DNA from: Planctomycetota bacterium
GTDB taxonomy: Bacteria > Planctomycetota > Phycisphaerae > WQYP01
Reading direction: 5' to 3'
Length of the DNA stretch: 15,970 nucleotides
NCBI GenBank assembly: GCA_021818565.1
Contig: JAKATV010000335.1
Location: 1 to 15,970 of the forward strand
The notes below the pieces were generated by a model that was not told where the DNA came from, made no database searches, and saw nothing but the letters and a program-made list of their open reading frames with translations. Position 1 is the first letter of the stretch. Each line of letters starts with the position of its first letter. Of this stretch, positions 1 to 8,041 are shown in pieces. The position numbers and the translations under genes were made by a program.

Positions 1-294
1 TTTACGATTTCGGAATCGGTCTTTATGTTCCGTCAATTGACGTTCAATCTTATGGGCTGCCTGATCGATGCAGGCATACAGGTCATCGCCTTCCTGTGTT
101 CCGACAAACATATTGCGATGTTCAGCGCTGACGAGAAATTCCACCCGCTTATGTTTGGCCTCGGTGCCGTCAAGGATGATTTCAATTTCCTTGATGAGGT
201 CATAATATTTCAACATCTTATTGGCCTTTGCTTCCGCATGTTCGCGAATCGCCGGGGTCACTTCAAGATGACGGCACGTGAGGGTGATGATCAC
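1..294 (-). CDS. hpf: Ribosome hibernation promoting factor HPF/RaiA (partial, cut by window edge)
   Basis: The reverse strand is open for 98 codons from a GTG at 294 to the window edge. The predicted protein begins VIITLTCRHLEVTPAIREHA and continues with KANKMLKYYD, then a hydrophobic beta strand (EIEIILDG), then a lysine-rich stretch. This is the beta-alpha-beta-beta-beta-alpha pattern and residue usage of the HPF/RaiA (YfiA) family. Members bind the 30S decoding region in stationary phase or stress and block translation, and long forms dimerise 70S ribosomes into 100S particles. The GTG start is favoured by an AGGAG at 304-308 with a 9-base spacer and by the family-typical N-terminus. Because the 3' end lies outside the window, short (about 100 aa) and long (about 180 aa) forms cannot be told apart. 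It is divergent from rpmA, so two ribosome-related genes share one intergenic region. Confidence 0.88.
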   Translation of the reverse strand, partial: MIITLTCRHLEVTPAIREHAEAKANKMLKYYDLIKEIEIILDGTEAKHKRVEFLVSAEHRNMFVGTQEGDDLYACIDQAAHKIERQLTEHKDRFRNRK

Positions 295-359
295 TTATCT
301 AAACTCCTAGCAGTCTCGGCCTGTATCAGCGGTTTTGCCGCAGCGAGAACATGATCTAA

Positions 360-386
360 ATTATCGGCTTATTGTGTGACCGTCAA
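360..386 (-). promoter_or_regulatory. Candidate sigma-70 promoter for hpf
   Basis: Reading the minus strand, TTGACG (381-386) is a 5/6 match to the -35 box and GATAAT (360-365) a 5/6 match to the -10 box. The spacer is 15 bases, shorter than the usual 16-18. Transcription would start near 353, giving a leader of about 60 bases before the GTG at 294. The assignment rests on box similarity and position only. Confidence 0.4.
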
Positions 387-414
387 CCGACGGAAATCCG
401 GGTAGGCGGGAGAC

Positions 415-442
415 TTGCAATCAAAGTCGCGGTGAGTATACT
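415..442 (+). promoter_or_regulatory. Candidate sigma-70 promoter for rpmA
   Basis: TTGCAA (415-420, 4/6 match to -35) and TATACT (437-442, 5/6 match to -10) are separated by 16 bases. The predicted start near 449 falls just before a pair of hairpins and about 57 bases before the rpmA ATG. Position, orientation and spacing all fit. Experimental mapping of the start site is lacking. Confidence 0.5.
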
Positions 443-450
443 TAATGGCT

Positions 451-483
451 TGCGAAATTCGCAGGCGAACAACTGGTTCGCCT
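451..483 (+). promoter_or_regulatory. Tandem hairpins in the rpmA 5' leader
   Basis: Two adjacent inverted repeats lie between the predicted transcription start and the rpmA ribosome-binding site. The first (451-463) is TGCGA, a 3-base turn, then TCGCA. The second (463-483) is AGGCGAAC, loop AACTG, then GTTCGCCT: a perfect 8-bp stem. The second stem ends about 10 bases before the GGAG of rpmA. Ribosomal protein mRNAs are often autoregulated by leader structures, so a regulatory role is plausible, but that is inference. There is no U-tract, so a simple terminator is unlikely. Confidence 0.45.
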
Positions 484-505
484 TTGATTATCCTGGAGAT
501 GTTTT

Positions 506-775
506 ATGGCGCATAAAAAAGGTCAAGGTTCCACCCAGAACGGGCGGGACAGTAATCCGAAGTACTTGGGCGTAAAAGCGTATGCCGGGGAAGTAGTTAC
601 CACCGGTTCGATTATTATTAGGCAACGCGGAACAAAGTATCGCGCCGGTAAGAATGTCGGTCTGGCGCGCGACGACAGCCTTTTTGCTTTAGCTCCAGGC
701 CGGGTGCACTTTGCTTCCAACTTAAAAGTTTCGGTGGAACCTCTTGAACCGGCTGCCACAGCGGTCGCCAATTAA
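506..775 (+). CDS. rpmA: 50S ribosomal protein L27
   Basis: The 89-residue protein begins MAHKKGQGSTQNGRDSNPKY and has the family core IIIRQRGTKYRAGKNVG followed by DDSLFALAPGRVHF. These are diagnostic of bacterial L27 (bL27), whose flexible N-terminus reaches the peptidyl transferase centre of the 50S subunit. Length is standard. There is no cleavable N-terminal extension of the Firmicutes kind. The start is supported by GGAG with a 7-base spacer. rplU (L21), normally directly upstream, is absent here: the upstream neighbour is the divergent hpf and the 130 bp downstream hold no gene. The gene therefore appears to be transcribed alone from the promoter at 415-442. Confidence 0.97.
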   Translation: MAHKKGQGSTQNGRDSNPKYLGVKAYAGEVVTTGSIIIRQRGTKYRAGKNVGLARDDSLFALAPGRVHFASNLKVSVEPLEPAATAVAN

Positions 776-907
776 CAATCCATCGCTGCTATTTAATACT
801 TTTTCAAAACCGCGTGCGATAACTCCCAGGTGCTACGCTCATCCATGGGTTGATTTAGCCGGTAAACCAACTTCCGCCGCCAAACGTAGATACTTCGGGA
901 GTTTGTC

Positions 908-1261
908 ATGAAACTCGGATCGACGCTGCGTATTTTTACCCTGCTGTCATTTATAGGCCTGTGCAGTGTGTTGCCTTGCTGCACGCATGTGGCAGGAATG
1001 GCCACGTGGCAAGGGACGAGTTTTCCAGCGGCGGGGGCGGAATTATCCGTTGGGCCGCCCGGCAGCACCTTCACGCGACATTTTTATACTGTGAATTCCC
1101 AGGGGCATTTCAGTTTCTGGATATCATCACTGGATAAGGACAATATCTGGCTCTGGTCCGGACGCGGCAGCCGCAATTTGGACGCTATGCAATTAGACCC
1201 CACGCAAATCAGTGATCACATGAAAATTGCGGTGCCCAAACGCCTGCTCCCGCGGCAGTAG
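908..1261 (+). CDS. Small exported or lipoprotein-like protein of unknown function
   Basis: This 117-residue protein has a basic N-terminus (MKLGSTLR), a hydrophobic core (about residues 9-23) and a Cys-Cys pair at 24-25, so it looks like a Sec signal peptide and possibly a lipoprotein. The lipobox is poor because proline or cysteine would occupy position -1. The mature part is rich in Gly, Ser, Trp and aromatic residues (for example HFSFWISSLDKDNIWLW), suggestive of a small beta-rich extracytoplasmic domain; no family was recognised. GGGAG lies 6 bases before the ATG. It sits downstream of rpmA by 130 bp and converges on the MATE gene. After its stop, an adjacent reading frame stays open to about 1453, so a frameshift that shortens the true product is possible (see findings). 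Confidence 0.6.
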   Translation: MKLGSTLRIFTLLSFIGLCSVLPCCTHVAGMATWQGTSFPAAGAELSVGPPGSTFTRHFYTVNSQGHFSFWISSLDKDNIWLWSGRGSRNLDAMQLDPTQISDHMKIAVPKRLLPRQ

Positions 1262-1451
1262 GCAACGAGCTTCAGACAACTTCCCCGAAACCGATCTACC
1301 CCACTGGCATACCCGCCGGCGTTGCCGACGGTGGCGTGTTTGACGGCATTGCAAATCAGGAAACCATTGTCGTACCCATCGCAAGGGCCAGTGCAAAATA
1401 TTACAGTTGTTTCGCGCCAGCGTTGCCCTCGTTTTGGCCCCCGTGGGGCAG

Positions 1452-2891
1452 TTAGAGTTTTTTACTCTGCCAGCGCCCACGCGCGTAGACAACCGCGTTG
1501 AATATTCCCCGGTAATTCAGATCCACCCATATTGCCACCCATACCGCAATCAGGTTATCCCCGTGGATTCCATGCGTCGCCATCCAATACAGCCCCATGG
1601 CTAACACTGCCCATCGCACCACCAGAATACCCGACACCGTACATATCATCGGCAGCACTGTTTCGCCTGCTCCTTTCAGTGCGCCGGAAAATACAATGGC
1701 CAGGGCAAATGCCGGCTGCGCCAGGCCCGCCAGGACCAGGGGCCAGAAGCCGACCTTAATGACCGGTGGGGAATTAACAATTAAAGCCAGCATAAATCCC
1801 GGGCAGAAAATCATAGGTAGCGCCAGAACTGTCATGGTAAAAAGCGCCAAAGCATTGGCGATTTTGCCCGCCTGCTTTGCCGCTTCCGGCTTGCCGGCTC
1901 CGAGATATTGCCCCACGAGGGTGGATGCCGCAATACCAAAACCGAAGCCGGGGAGAAAGGAAATCGATTCAATGCGCAAAACGGCGTTATGCGCGGCAAG
2001 CAGATAACCGTTGGGATCGTTTTTGGAATTGATGACAAAAATAACAATTAAAAACTGCCCTCCCCACAGCAGAATGCCTTCCACCCAACTGGGGATGCCG
2101 ATTTTCAGCACGCGGGTCAAAATGTGAGGGATAATTCGTAAATGTCGCAGGCGTAAGTTAATCGGGCTTAATCCGGTAAACAAAACCACCGCCGCACAAA
2201 TGCCGCCGGTGAGATAAGCCAGCAGAGTGCCAAATGCATCACCGCGAATTCCCCACGCCGGCAGGCCAAAATACCCATAGGCAAAGGCGGTGGATGCCAC
2301 CAGATTTACCACCATGACCATGAACATAATGGCCATGGGCCGGACGGTATCTCCGGCACCGCGGATGCACGCCATACCGATTTGCCCGGTGGTTTGCAGG
2401 CTGATGGTAATAACCATAATTTGCAGATATTGCCGGGCGAAGTGGGCCGACAGTCCGCTAAGACCGCAACCATAGGAAATCTGCCGGGCAAAAACATACA
2501 GAAGTACGGATAGCAGCGTGCTGGCAATAAATGCCGAACTCACAGATGTGCCGGCAACTCTCTGGGCCATTCGGGCGCGGCGTGATCCAAACGCCCGCGC
2601 CACAATGGCGGTTGCGCCAACGCCCAGCGCCGCGGTCATCAGCCCCGCAAACCATTGCAAGTACGTCATAATGCCCACGGCCGCCGAGGCTGCCGCAATC
2701 GTATTGGCGGTCCCCGGAAGATGTCCGGCGACGACGGTATCAGTCAGGCCGATGACTGCGGCCAGTACCTGCTCGAGAATCGCGGGGCTGGCCAGCTTTA
2801 AGACCAGTGCTGCCGTGGGCTTACGGTCGACAAAATCGAAGTGGCGGCCAGGTGTTTTCGTCGCCGGCGGCTCGAGATTCTGCGGGGCCAT
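1452..2891 (-). CDS. MATE family multidrug/metabolite efflux transporter
   Basis: The 479-residue protein has about twelve hydrophobic segments in two similar halves, the layout of MATE (NorM/DinF-type) Na+- or H+-coupled exporters of the inner membrane. Characteristic stretches include PAILEQVLAAVIGLTDTVVAG in the first helix, with the family Asp in TDT. Other family-like stretches are GATAIVARAFG, MACIRGAGDT and, in the second half, STLVGQYLGAG and FSGALKGAGET. The paired AGDT/AGET loops after helices are typical of the two MATE halves. The ATG at 2889-2891 is the only usual start codon between the upstream in-frame stop and the conserved region, but no clear ribosome-binding site precedes it. 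It begins 52 bases after the recN stop on the same strand, so read-through from recN is likely. Substrate cannot be predicted. It ends convergently with the small exported protein. Confidence 0.93.
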   Translation of the reverse strand: MAPQNLEPPATKTPGRHFDFVDRKPTAALVLKLASPAILEQVLAAVIGLTDTVVAGHLPGTANTIAAASAAVGIMTYLQWFAGLMTAALGVGATAIVARAFGSRRARMAQRVAGTSVSSAFIASTLLSVLLYVFARQISYGCGLSGLSAHFARQYLQIMVITISLQTTGQIGMACIRGAGDTVRPMAIMFMVMVVNLVASTAFAYGYFGLPAWGIRGDAFGTLLAYLTGGICAAVVLFTGLSPINLRLRHLRIIPHILTRVLKIGIPSWVEGILLWGGQFLIVIFVINSKNDPNGYLLAAHNAVLRIESISFLPGFGFGIAASTLVGQYLGAGKPEAAKQAGKIANALALFTMTVLALPMIFCPGFMLALIVNSPPVIKVGFWPLVLAGLAQPAFALAIVFSGALKGAGETVLPMICTVSGILVVRWAVLAMGLYWMATHGIHGDNLIAVWVAIWVDLNYRGIFNAVVYARGRWQSKKL

Positions 2892-2943
2892 GGTGGCGGC
2901 TTCGGATTCTTCCCATTCCGGATAATCATTGGTGGCTTTCAGT

Positions 2944-4755
2944 TTATTTCTCCGTCAGGCTTTTTCGGGGTGCCACCGGACTTTTCGCCTTGCCGCGCCT
3001 GGACTCTGTTTTTCGTGCCGCGGGGGCTGCAGGCCCGGCTTTTCTAACGGCCAATGCCAGAAGTTCGTGCGCCTGCGCCAGCGACGTGGGGGTCATGTTT
3101 TTTCCGGTGATCATTTCCGCCAGTTCCTCAAGCCGCGGTTGGCCTGTCAGGGTTGCCACAGATGTAAAGCTTTCCCCATCGCGTACAACTTTTCGAATAC
3201 TGATATGCCGATCCGCGTACGCCGCTATCTGCGGTAAATGCGTGATGCACAGCACTTGATGCCGCCCGGCGATATCGCGTAATTTTTCGCCGATGATCGT
3301 TCCCATTCGTCCGCCGACATTGGCGTCAATTTCGTCAAACACCAGCACGCTGACCCGATCGGACGCGGCCAAAATGGACTTAACCGCCAGCATCACGCGG
3401 GATAGTTCCCCGCCACTGGCGATTTTCCGTAAGGGCCGCGCCGGCTGCCCGGGATTGGGGGCCAGCATAAATTCCACCGTCTCCATTCCGCTGGGCGAAG
3501 CAAATGGATCCTCCGGCCGGCCCTGCGTTTCGGCTCCGGCGGCCACCGGCAAAAATTCGATATGGAATCGGGCTTCCTTCATTCCTAAATCAGCCAATTG
3601 CTGATGCACTCCGGGCGTGACAACCTGCGCGGCGTTTCTTCGCCCCTGAGAAAGTTTGGCACCAACGGCAAATAACTGCTTTTCCAGCCCTGCAATGCGT
3701 GCATCGCAATCGACTGAGTTTTGATCGGCGGATTTCAGTTGCGTCAATTGTGTTTTGATACTTTCCTGATACTCCAGCAACTGATCCAAGCCGCCGCCGT
3801 GGCCGCAATATTTGCTGATCAACCGATTAAGTGTATTAAGCCGATCCGAAACACTCGCGTGTTCTTCGGGGTCCAGTTCCAGGTGATCTAACGTGCGGCG
3901 CAGTGTAAAGGCCGCATCATCCAGCGCGATGGTGGAATCTTTTACCTGCCCGGCCGTGGCAATAAAATCCGGATTTAATTCCGCCGCCTCCAGTAGGACG
4001 GCGGTAACGGTTTTCAATCGGCCGATAATGGCGGCGTCATCTTCATAAAGTGCTTCATAGGCGCTGCCGCCGAGGCGTTTAATTTTTTCAATGTTACTTA
4101 ACAGTCGATGCCGCGCTTCCAATACCTCCAATTCCCCGGCTTGCGGACCGGCATCCTCCAATTCCCGCAATTGAAATTCATAAAGTTCCATCTGTTGCTT
4201 GCGCAAGGTTTGTGACGCACCGAGTTCCCGCGATTGGATCATCAGTTCCCGCCGCTGCTGATATAAGGTGCGGAATTCTTCGGCGATGGCACTAAGGTGT
4301 CCGGCATCATCCAGCAAGGCCAGTTGGTTGGCGGGCTTAAGCAGGTATTGGGCATCGTGCTGGCCGTGAATATCCACCAGTGTCTCGGCAATGTTTTTGA
4401 GCATGGAGCCTGTCAACGGCTGGCCGTTAAGTGACGCGGTGGTGCGGCCTGATTCGTGAATCCGCCGCACGAGAATAATTTCCGGTTCGTCCGCCAGCGG
4501 CAAATCGGTGATCTCGGCCAGGCGGCGGCGCAGGGTGGCGTTTTGAATAACAAACACGCCTGTAATACGCGCCTCGCTGGTTCCGGCTCGCAGCATATTC
4601 TGTCCCGACCGCAATGCCAGCAGCAGTTCCAGCGCCCCCAGCACCAGCGATTTTCCCGCTCCCGTCTGCCCGGTAAAGCAGTTCAGGCCCGCGTCAAATT
4701 CAACCGCCGCATCCGCAATCACGGCCAAATTGGAAATATGCAGTTCACGCAGCAT
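2944..4755 (-). CDS. recN: DNA repair protein RecN (SMC-like ATPase)
   Basis: The 603-residue protein starts MLRELHISNLAVI, as RecN does. It carries a Walker A motif GQTGAGKS at residues 29-36, a central region rich in Glu, Gln, Leu and Arg consistent with a coiled-coil arm, the ABC signature SGGELSR, a Walker B VLVFDEIDANVGG and an H-loop CITHLPQIAAYAD. RecN acts at double-strand breaks, holding ends and helping RecA loading. Most RecN proteins have GETGAGKS and a Gly where this one has Asn in DEIDANVGG; both are mild changes. Start choice: ATG at 4755 fits the family, but a TTG two codons upstream (4761) has the better GAGG spacing (6 versus 12 bases). The C-terminal 30 residues are a basic Ala/Lys/Arg tail. 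MATE follows after 52 bp. Confidence 0.96.
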   Translation of the reverse strand: MLRELHISNLAVIADAAVEFDAGLNCFTGQTGAGKSLVLGALELLLALRSGQNMLRAGTSEARITGVFVIQNATLRRRLAEITDLPLADEPEIILVRRIHESGRTTASLNGQPLTGSMLKNIAETLVDIHGQHDAQYLLKPANQLALLDDAGHLSAIAEEFRTLYQQRRELMIQSRELGASQTLRKQQMELYEFQLRELEDAGPQAGELEVLEARHRLLSNIEKIKRLGGSAYEALYEDDAAIIGRLKTVTAVLLEAAELNPDFIATAGQVKDSTIALDDAAFTLRRTLDHLELDPEEHASVSDRLNTLNRLISKYCGHGGGLDQLLEYQESIKTQLTQLKSADQNSVDCDARIAGLEKQLFAVGAKLSQGRRNAAQVVTPGVHQQLADLGMKEARFHIEFLPVAAGAETQGRPEDPFASPSGMETVEFMLAPNPGQPARPLRKIASGGELSRVMLAVKSILAASDRVSVLVFDEIDANVGGRMGTIIGEKLRDIAGRHQVLCITHLPQIAAYADRHISIRKVVRDGESFTSVATLTGQPRLEELAEMITGKNMTPTSLAQAHELLALAVRKAGPAAPAARKTESRRGKAKSPVAPRKSLTEK

Positions 4756-4834
4756 GATCAAACACTACCTCTGCCAAACACCGGACGGTATTCTAACCGG
4801 AGAAGCATCAAGAGTGGATGTGGGGACGAGGTTA

Positions 4835-5293
4835 TTACGACAAATCCTGGGATTTGCCGACGGTCCGATATGCCTGACGAGGATGGGCGGGATTATTCGG
4901 GAAAAGATATTCAAGCCGCTTGGTTGCGATCAGCGGTTGGATGTACCTGTTCTGGAGGTATGCAACATTGCGCCCAAGTAAATGTGCCATCTGTTTCCCT
5001 ACGACCTTTTCAGGTTCAGGAAAAATCAATCTGCCGGCGTTTGCCGCCGCTTGGGAGAGCTTGTAAACGGTATTATAACCCTTACCTTGTTTATCCAATA
5101 AGCCAATATCTCGTAAGCGAGCTAAATGGGCGCTGGCAGTGAGCGTGTCAGTTCCGGTCAGCTCACGGTAAAGCGAATTATTAACCATGCCCAATTGTCG
5201 GGCGACGCACAATGCGGCGGCCTCATCGTCCGAAAATTTGAACTTTGCAAAAGTGGCCAGCCATTCGCGCCCGTGGACCCGGATAATGGTCGA
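4835..5293 (-). pseudogene. C-terminal remnant of a COG2865-type AlbA_2/ATPase/winged-helix regulator
   Basis: Directly after the restriction gene stop (TAA at 5294-5296) the same frame stays open for 152 codons and encodes recognisable protein: GREWLATFAKFKFSDDEAAA, then NNSLYRELTGTDTLTASAHL and LARLRDIGLLDKQGKG. This matches the winged-helix end of COG2865 proteins, putative regulators often misannotated as RecG. A second region, LLGRNVAYLQNRYIQPLI followed by YLFPNNPAHPRQAY, matches the extra C-terminal helix-turn-helix of the same proteins. The roughly 350-residue N-terminal part (AlbA_2 and GHKL ATPase domains) is absent. No ATG or GTG occurs early in the frame; the first usable start is a TTG at 5212 without a good ribosome-binding site. 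I judge it a truncated gene left by insertion or replacement. A short standalone DNA-binding protein translated from 5212 (125 aa) is the alternative. Confidence 0.6.
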
Positions 5294-8041
5294 TTAGTCC
5301 CTTGCAGATTTACGGACTTTATAAAGAAATTCCAAGGCCTCCCGGATGCTTTGTTCCAGACCGACAAATCCATAAACCTCAGCTATACAACTGTCAAAAT
5401 CCAGCCGGTCCGGACGCGCAATCTCTTCCGGTAATTCTTTTATATTGCGCGCAAGCAACGGGCGGAAATAATCTTTTATTCTTGCGGCAGCCGTTGCATC
5501 GGGTCTATCGGGATCCAGAATATGAAAGGTTTTCGATAGCTTGGTTGCGTTAAGGTCTAAGACTCCTAAACCACGGCCGAACCCAGCGGCCTCGATCAGG
5601 AACATTCCGAAGGTCGAATTCAACAGCGCGTGCAGGAGTTCAGCGTCAATACGTGGAGGATCGCGGAGCGTAAGCCGGATGAATCGCTGATTGACAAATG
5701 CTTGTTCTTTCAGCCGGAACACGCAAAGCCGAGCGTCGGGGTTAATGGGAATTGCAAAATCCGCAAGTGCAGATGCTTTCATCTCGTACCATTGGCAGCC
5801 CGGGCGGCGCAGCACCTGCGGCAGTGGCTTTCCGGTGCCATTTGTCTGTAGTTTGTACCTGTTGATCCAAGCCAGCGCGCCGCGGCAGCCCTTCCTGATT
5901 AAGTCCTCAGGCGTTAAAGAGCAGCAGAAGGCTTGGGCATCGGGCCCCGCGATAAGTCCGGAATGCCGTTTGGAATTCATCACAACCGGTTTGAGGAATT
6001 TTGGTTCGATCCCTGATTCCGATTGTGGATAAAAGAATTTGTCCCAGCCCCGCCGTTCGCCCCGGTTGATGCTGAATATGCTGTTGGCCGGTACAAGCGA
6101 AGACCGGGCCGCGTCCATGAAATCCAAGTTTGCAAAGAACGCGGTCCATTGCAGCCCCAGATTCTCCATTTCCACGATTTTCCGCGTGGTGAGATTGCTC
6201 ACGTGCAAACGCCTATTTGATTTCGCAGGAGCCGGATACGTTGCCTGCCCGGCCAGTTCTGCCATCCCGCCGCCGGTTTTGTTCCACTGGTCGAGAGGTT
6301 CCAAGGTCGTAATAAAGTTGGTGCCTTCATCGACGTTTTCCGGTGCAAGGCTGTCCCGCAGTTCCAGCAATAGGATGTTTGTAACGACGGCGGCCTTACC
6401 AAACCAGCGTCCGTTTGCCGAGGTGATAACGGCGCGCACATGAAAACGTTTTCCCAAGTGCTGACGGAACTCTCGCCCCCAACCTGTTCCGAGCCACGAA
6501 TTTGCAACAATTACTCCAACGCGTGCACCCGCGCGCAGCAAGCGCGGAAAATTCATGATAAGGTGTGCAAATAAGTCGCTTTTGGAATCGAGTGCGGGAA
6601 TCCTCGGCCCCGGTGCCGCGCCGCGGCTTTGGCCTTGCTGTCTTCCAAGTGTCTCGAAGCGCACGAAGGGAAGATTCGAAACGATACAATCAGCGGGTGG
6701 TAAAGGGACCTTAAAACATTGACCGGTTGCGGGATCCGTCAGGGGAATATCCTGGCCTGCGGCAAGGGTAAGTGCATCGTGACAAAATATGTTCAGGGGT
6801 GTCCCAATAGTCTCCGGGTCGGCAAGGGCCATTGTGGCGAGTTGAAGTGGGAATGTAAATTTATCACTGGCCCAGATCTGCCCGAGGGCGGTGCAAGGGG
6901 CGATGTTTTCGCTTTTTTTCCATTGATACGCCGCCCGGGCGATGGTCCCGGCACCGCAGCACGGGTCCAGGATGGTTCCCTCAATGTTATCGACCGCAAG
7001 GCGCACAAGAAAATCCGCCAATGGCACCGGGGTAAGAAATTGTCCGAACGCCTTCCTCCGGCCGCGCTCGACGGTTCCTTCCAGCGTTTGTTCCAAAAGC
7101 GATGAGGGCACCTTATCAAGCCGGGTGCCGATCAGCAGAGCATTGGCGGCTAGCAGAGATTGCCAGGTTGCCTGGTCAACATACTCTTGCCCAAGCATAT
7201 TCTGAAACACGGCCATGAAATTGCACGCCTTGCTGATTTTTATGAGCATCTTTTGCGTTTGAGCCACCGTCGTGCCCTGCACGATGTCATCCACCGCAAA
7301 CGCCTCTTTGCGGAGCCTTTTTAAGCAGTGGGCGAAGATCAGCTTGTTGAGCCAGTTAAGAATATTCGCCTCGGCCAAGGCTTGCGTCTCGCTTAATCCG
7401 GGATGATCGTGCCTGTTTTCCATCCACCATTGGTCGACCTGGGCGCGAAACTTAGACTGCCTCCTTCGTGCCGTTGTAAGCGCAGCGGCATAGGTCGGGC
7501 TGTGGCGGGCGATCAGATCGGCAAACAGGCAGTCCAGTACCTCGGGCACGGCAGTGGCGGTTTCCGGTCGCTGTTCAAAGAAGTCATTTAGATCGTCCAG
7601 TATTTGATGTAGCAAGCCGAGCCATTTTTGTGTGCCTGCCGCTACCGCCGCGCGTGTTTGGATTTCGATAGGTCCCCAACGGCATTGTGGAGAAAAAATA
7701 CCGGAGTCACAGCGATTATAGAGGACGGCTTGTCGGACGTTCCATAAAACAAAACTTTTCAGGCCTAATTGTCTCGCCTTTTTCTCCGCATTTGCAATCA
7801 GTTGATGATCTGTAATCGGGGTGTCGGGCATTTTGAGTTCCCAGCCCTGTAACACCAGCCCATACCGCTGATCACCGAAAAGAAGAACGTCTGGAAACAG
7901 GGAAGTTTCCCCTCCTGTCAGCGTATATTCACCCCCGGCGCGGCAGATGGCTCGTTGATGGTTAGCCGAATAGGAGTTGATCGCGGTGATTAATTCGATC
8001 GCCCACGATCGCTCGTTTGAGGTAATCTTTGCTCTGGCCAC
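5294..8041 (-). CDS. Type IIG-like restriction enzyme: PD-(D/E)XK nuclease fused to N6-adenine DNA methylase
   Basis: The 915-residue protein starts at a GTG (8039-8041) preceded by GGAG at 8049-8052 with a 7-base spacer. The open frame continues upstream to 8371, but that part is a shadow of the methyltransferase gene. Residues 38-70 contain a probable nuclease core: Glu38, Pro50-Asp51, then Glu68-Leu-Lys70 in GWELKMPDTP. A helical connector follows (about 120-320), then the methylase: motif X GQFLTP (333-338), motif I ILDPCCGAGT (357-366), motif IV SNLPF (455-459). The C-terminal third would be target recognition. Length and domain order resemble MmeI-like Type IIG enzymes, which cut and methylate with one chain and need S-adenosylmethionine. 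Specificity is not predictable. It overlaps the upstream methyltransferase by 80 bp, implying coupled translation. Confidence 0.85.
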   Translation of the reverse strand: MARAKITSNERSWAIELITAINSYSANHQRAICRAGGEYTLTGGETSLFPDVLLFGDQRYGLVLQGWELKMPDTPITDHQLIANAEKKARQLGLKSFVLWNVRQAVLYNRCDSGIFSPQCRWGPIEIQTRAAVAAGTQKWLGLLHQILDDLNDFFEQRPETATAVPEVLDCLFADLIARHSPTYAAALTTARRRQSKFRAQVDQWWMENRHDHPGLSETQALAEANILNWLNKLIFAHCLKRLRKEAFAVDDIVQGTTVAQTQKMLIKISKACNFMAVFQNMLGQEYVDQATWQSLLAANALLIGTRLDKVPSSLLEQTLEGTVERGRRKAFGQFLTPVPLADFLVRLAVDNIEGTILDPCCGAGTIARAAYQWKKSENIAPCTALGQIWASDKFTFPLQLATMALADPETIGTPLNIFCHDALTLAAGQDIPLTDPATGQCFKVPLPPADCIVSNLPFVRFETLGRQQGQSRGAAPGPRIPALDSKSDLFAHLIMNFPRLLRAGARVGVIVANSWLGTGWGREFRQHLGKRFHVRAVITSANGRWFGKAAVVTNILLLELRDSLAPENVDEGTNFITTLEPLDQWNKTGGGMAELAGQATYPAPAKSNRRLHVSNLTTRKIVEMENLGLQWTAFFANLDFMDAARSSLVPANSIFSINRGERRGWDKFFYPQSESGIEPKFLKPVVMNSKRHSGLIAGPDAQAFCCSLTPEDLIRKGCRGALAWINRYKLQTNGTGKPLPQVLRRPGCQWYEMKASALADFAIPINPDARLCVFRLKEQAFVNQRFIRLTLRDPPRIDAELLHALLNSTFGMFLIEAAGFGRGLGVLDLNATKLSKTFHILDPDRPDATAAARIKDYFRPLLARNIKELPEEIARPDRLDFDSCIAEVYGFVGLEQSIREALEFLYKVRKSARD

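Noticed and set aside
4456..5142. 228-codon plus-strand open frame spanning the start of recN and the COG2865 remnant
   Set aside because: It crosses two protein-like regions on the other strand and has no recognisable domain.
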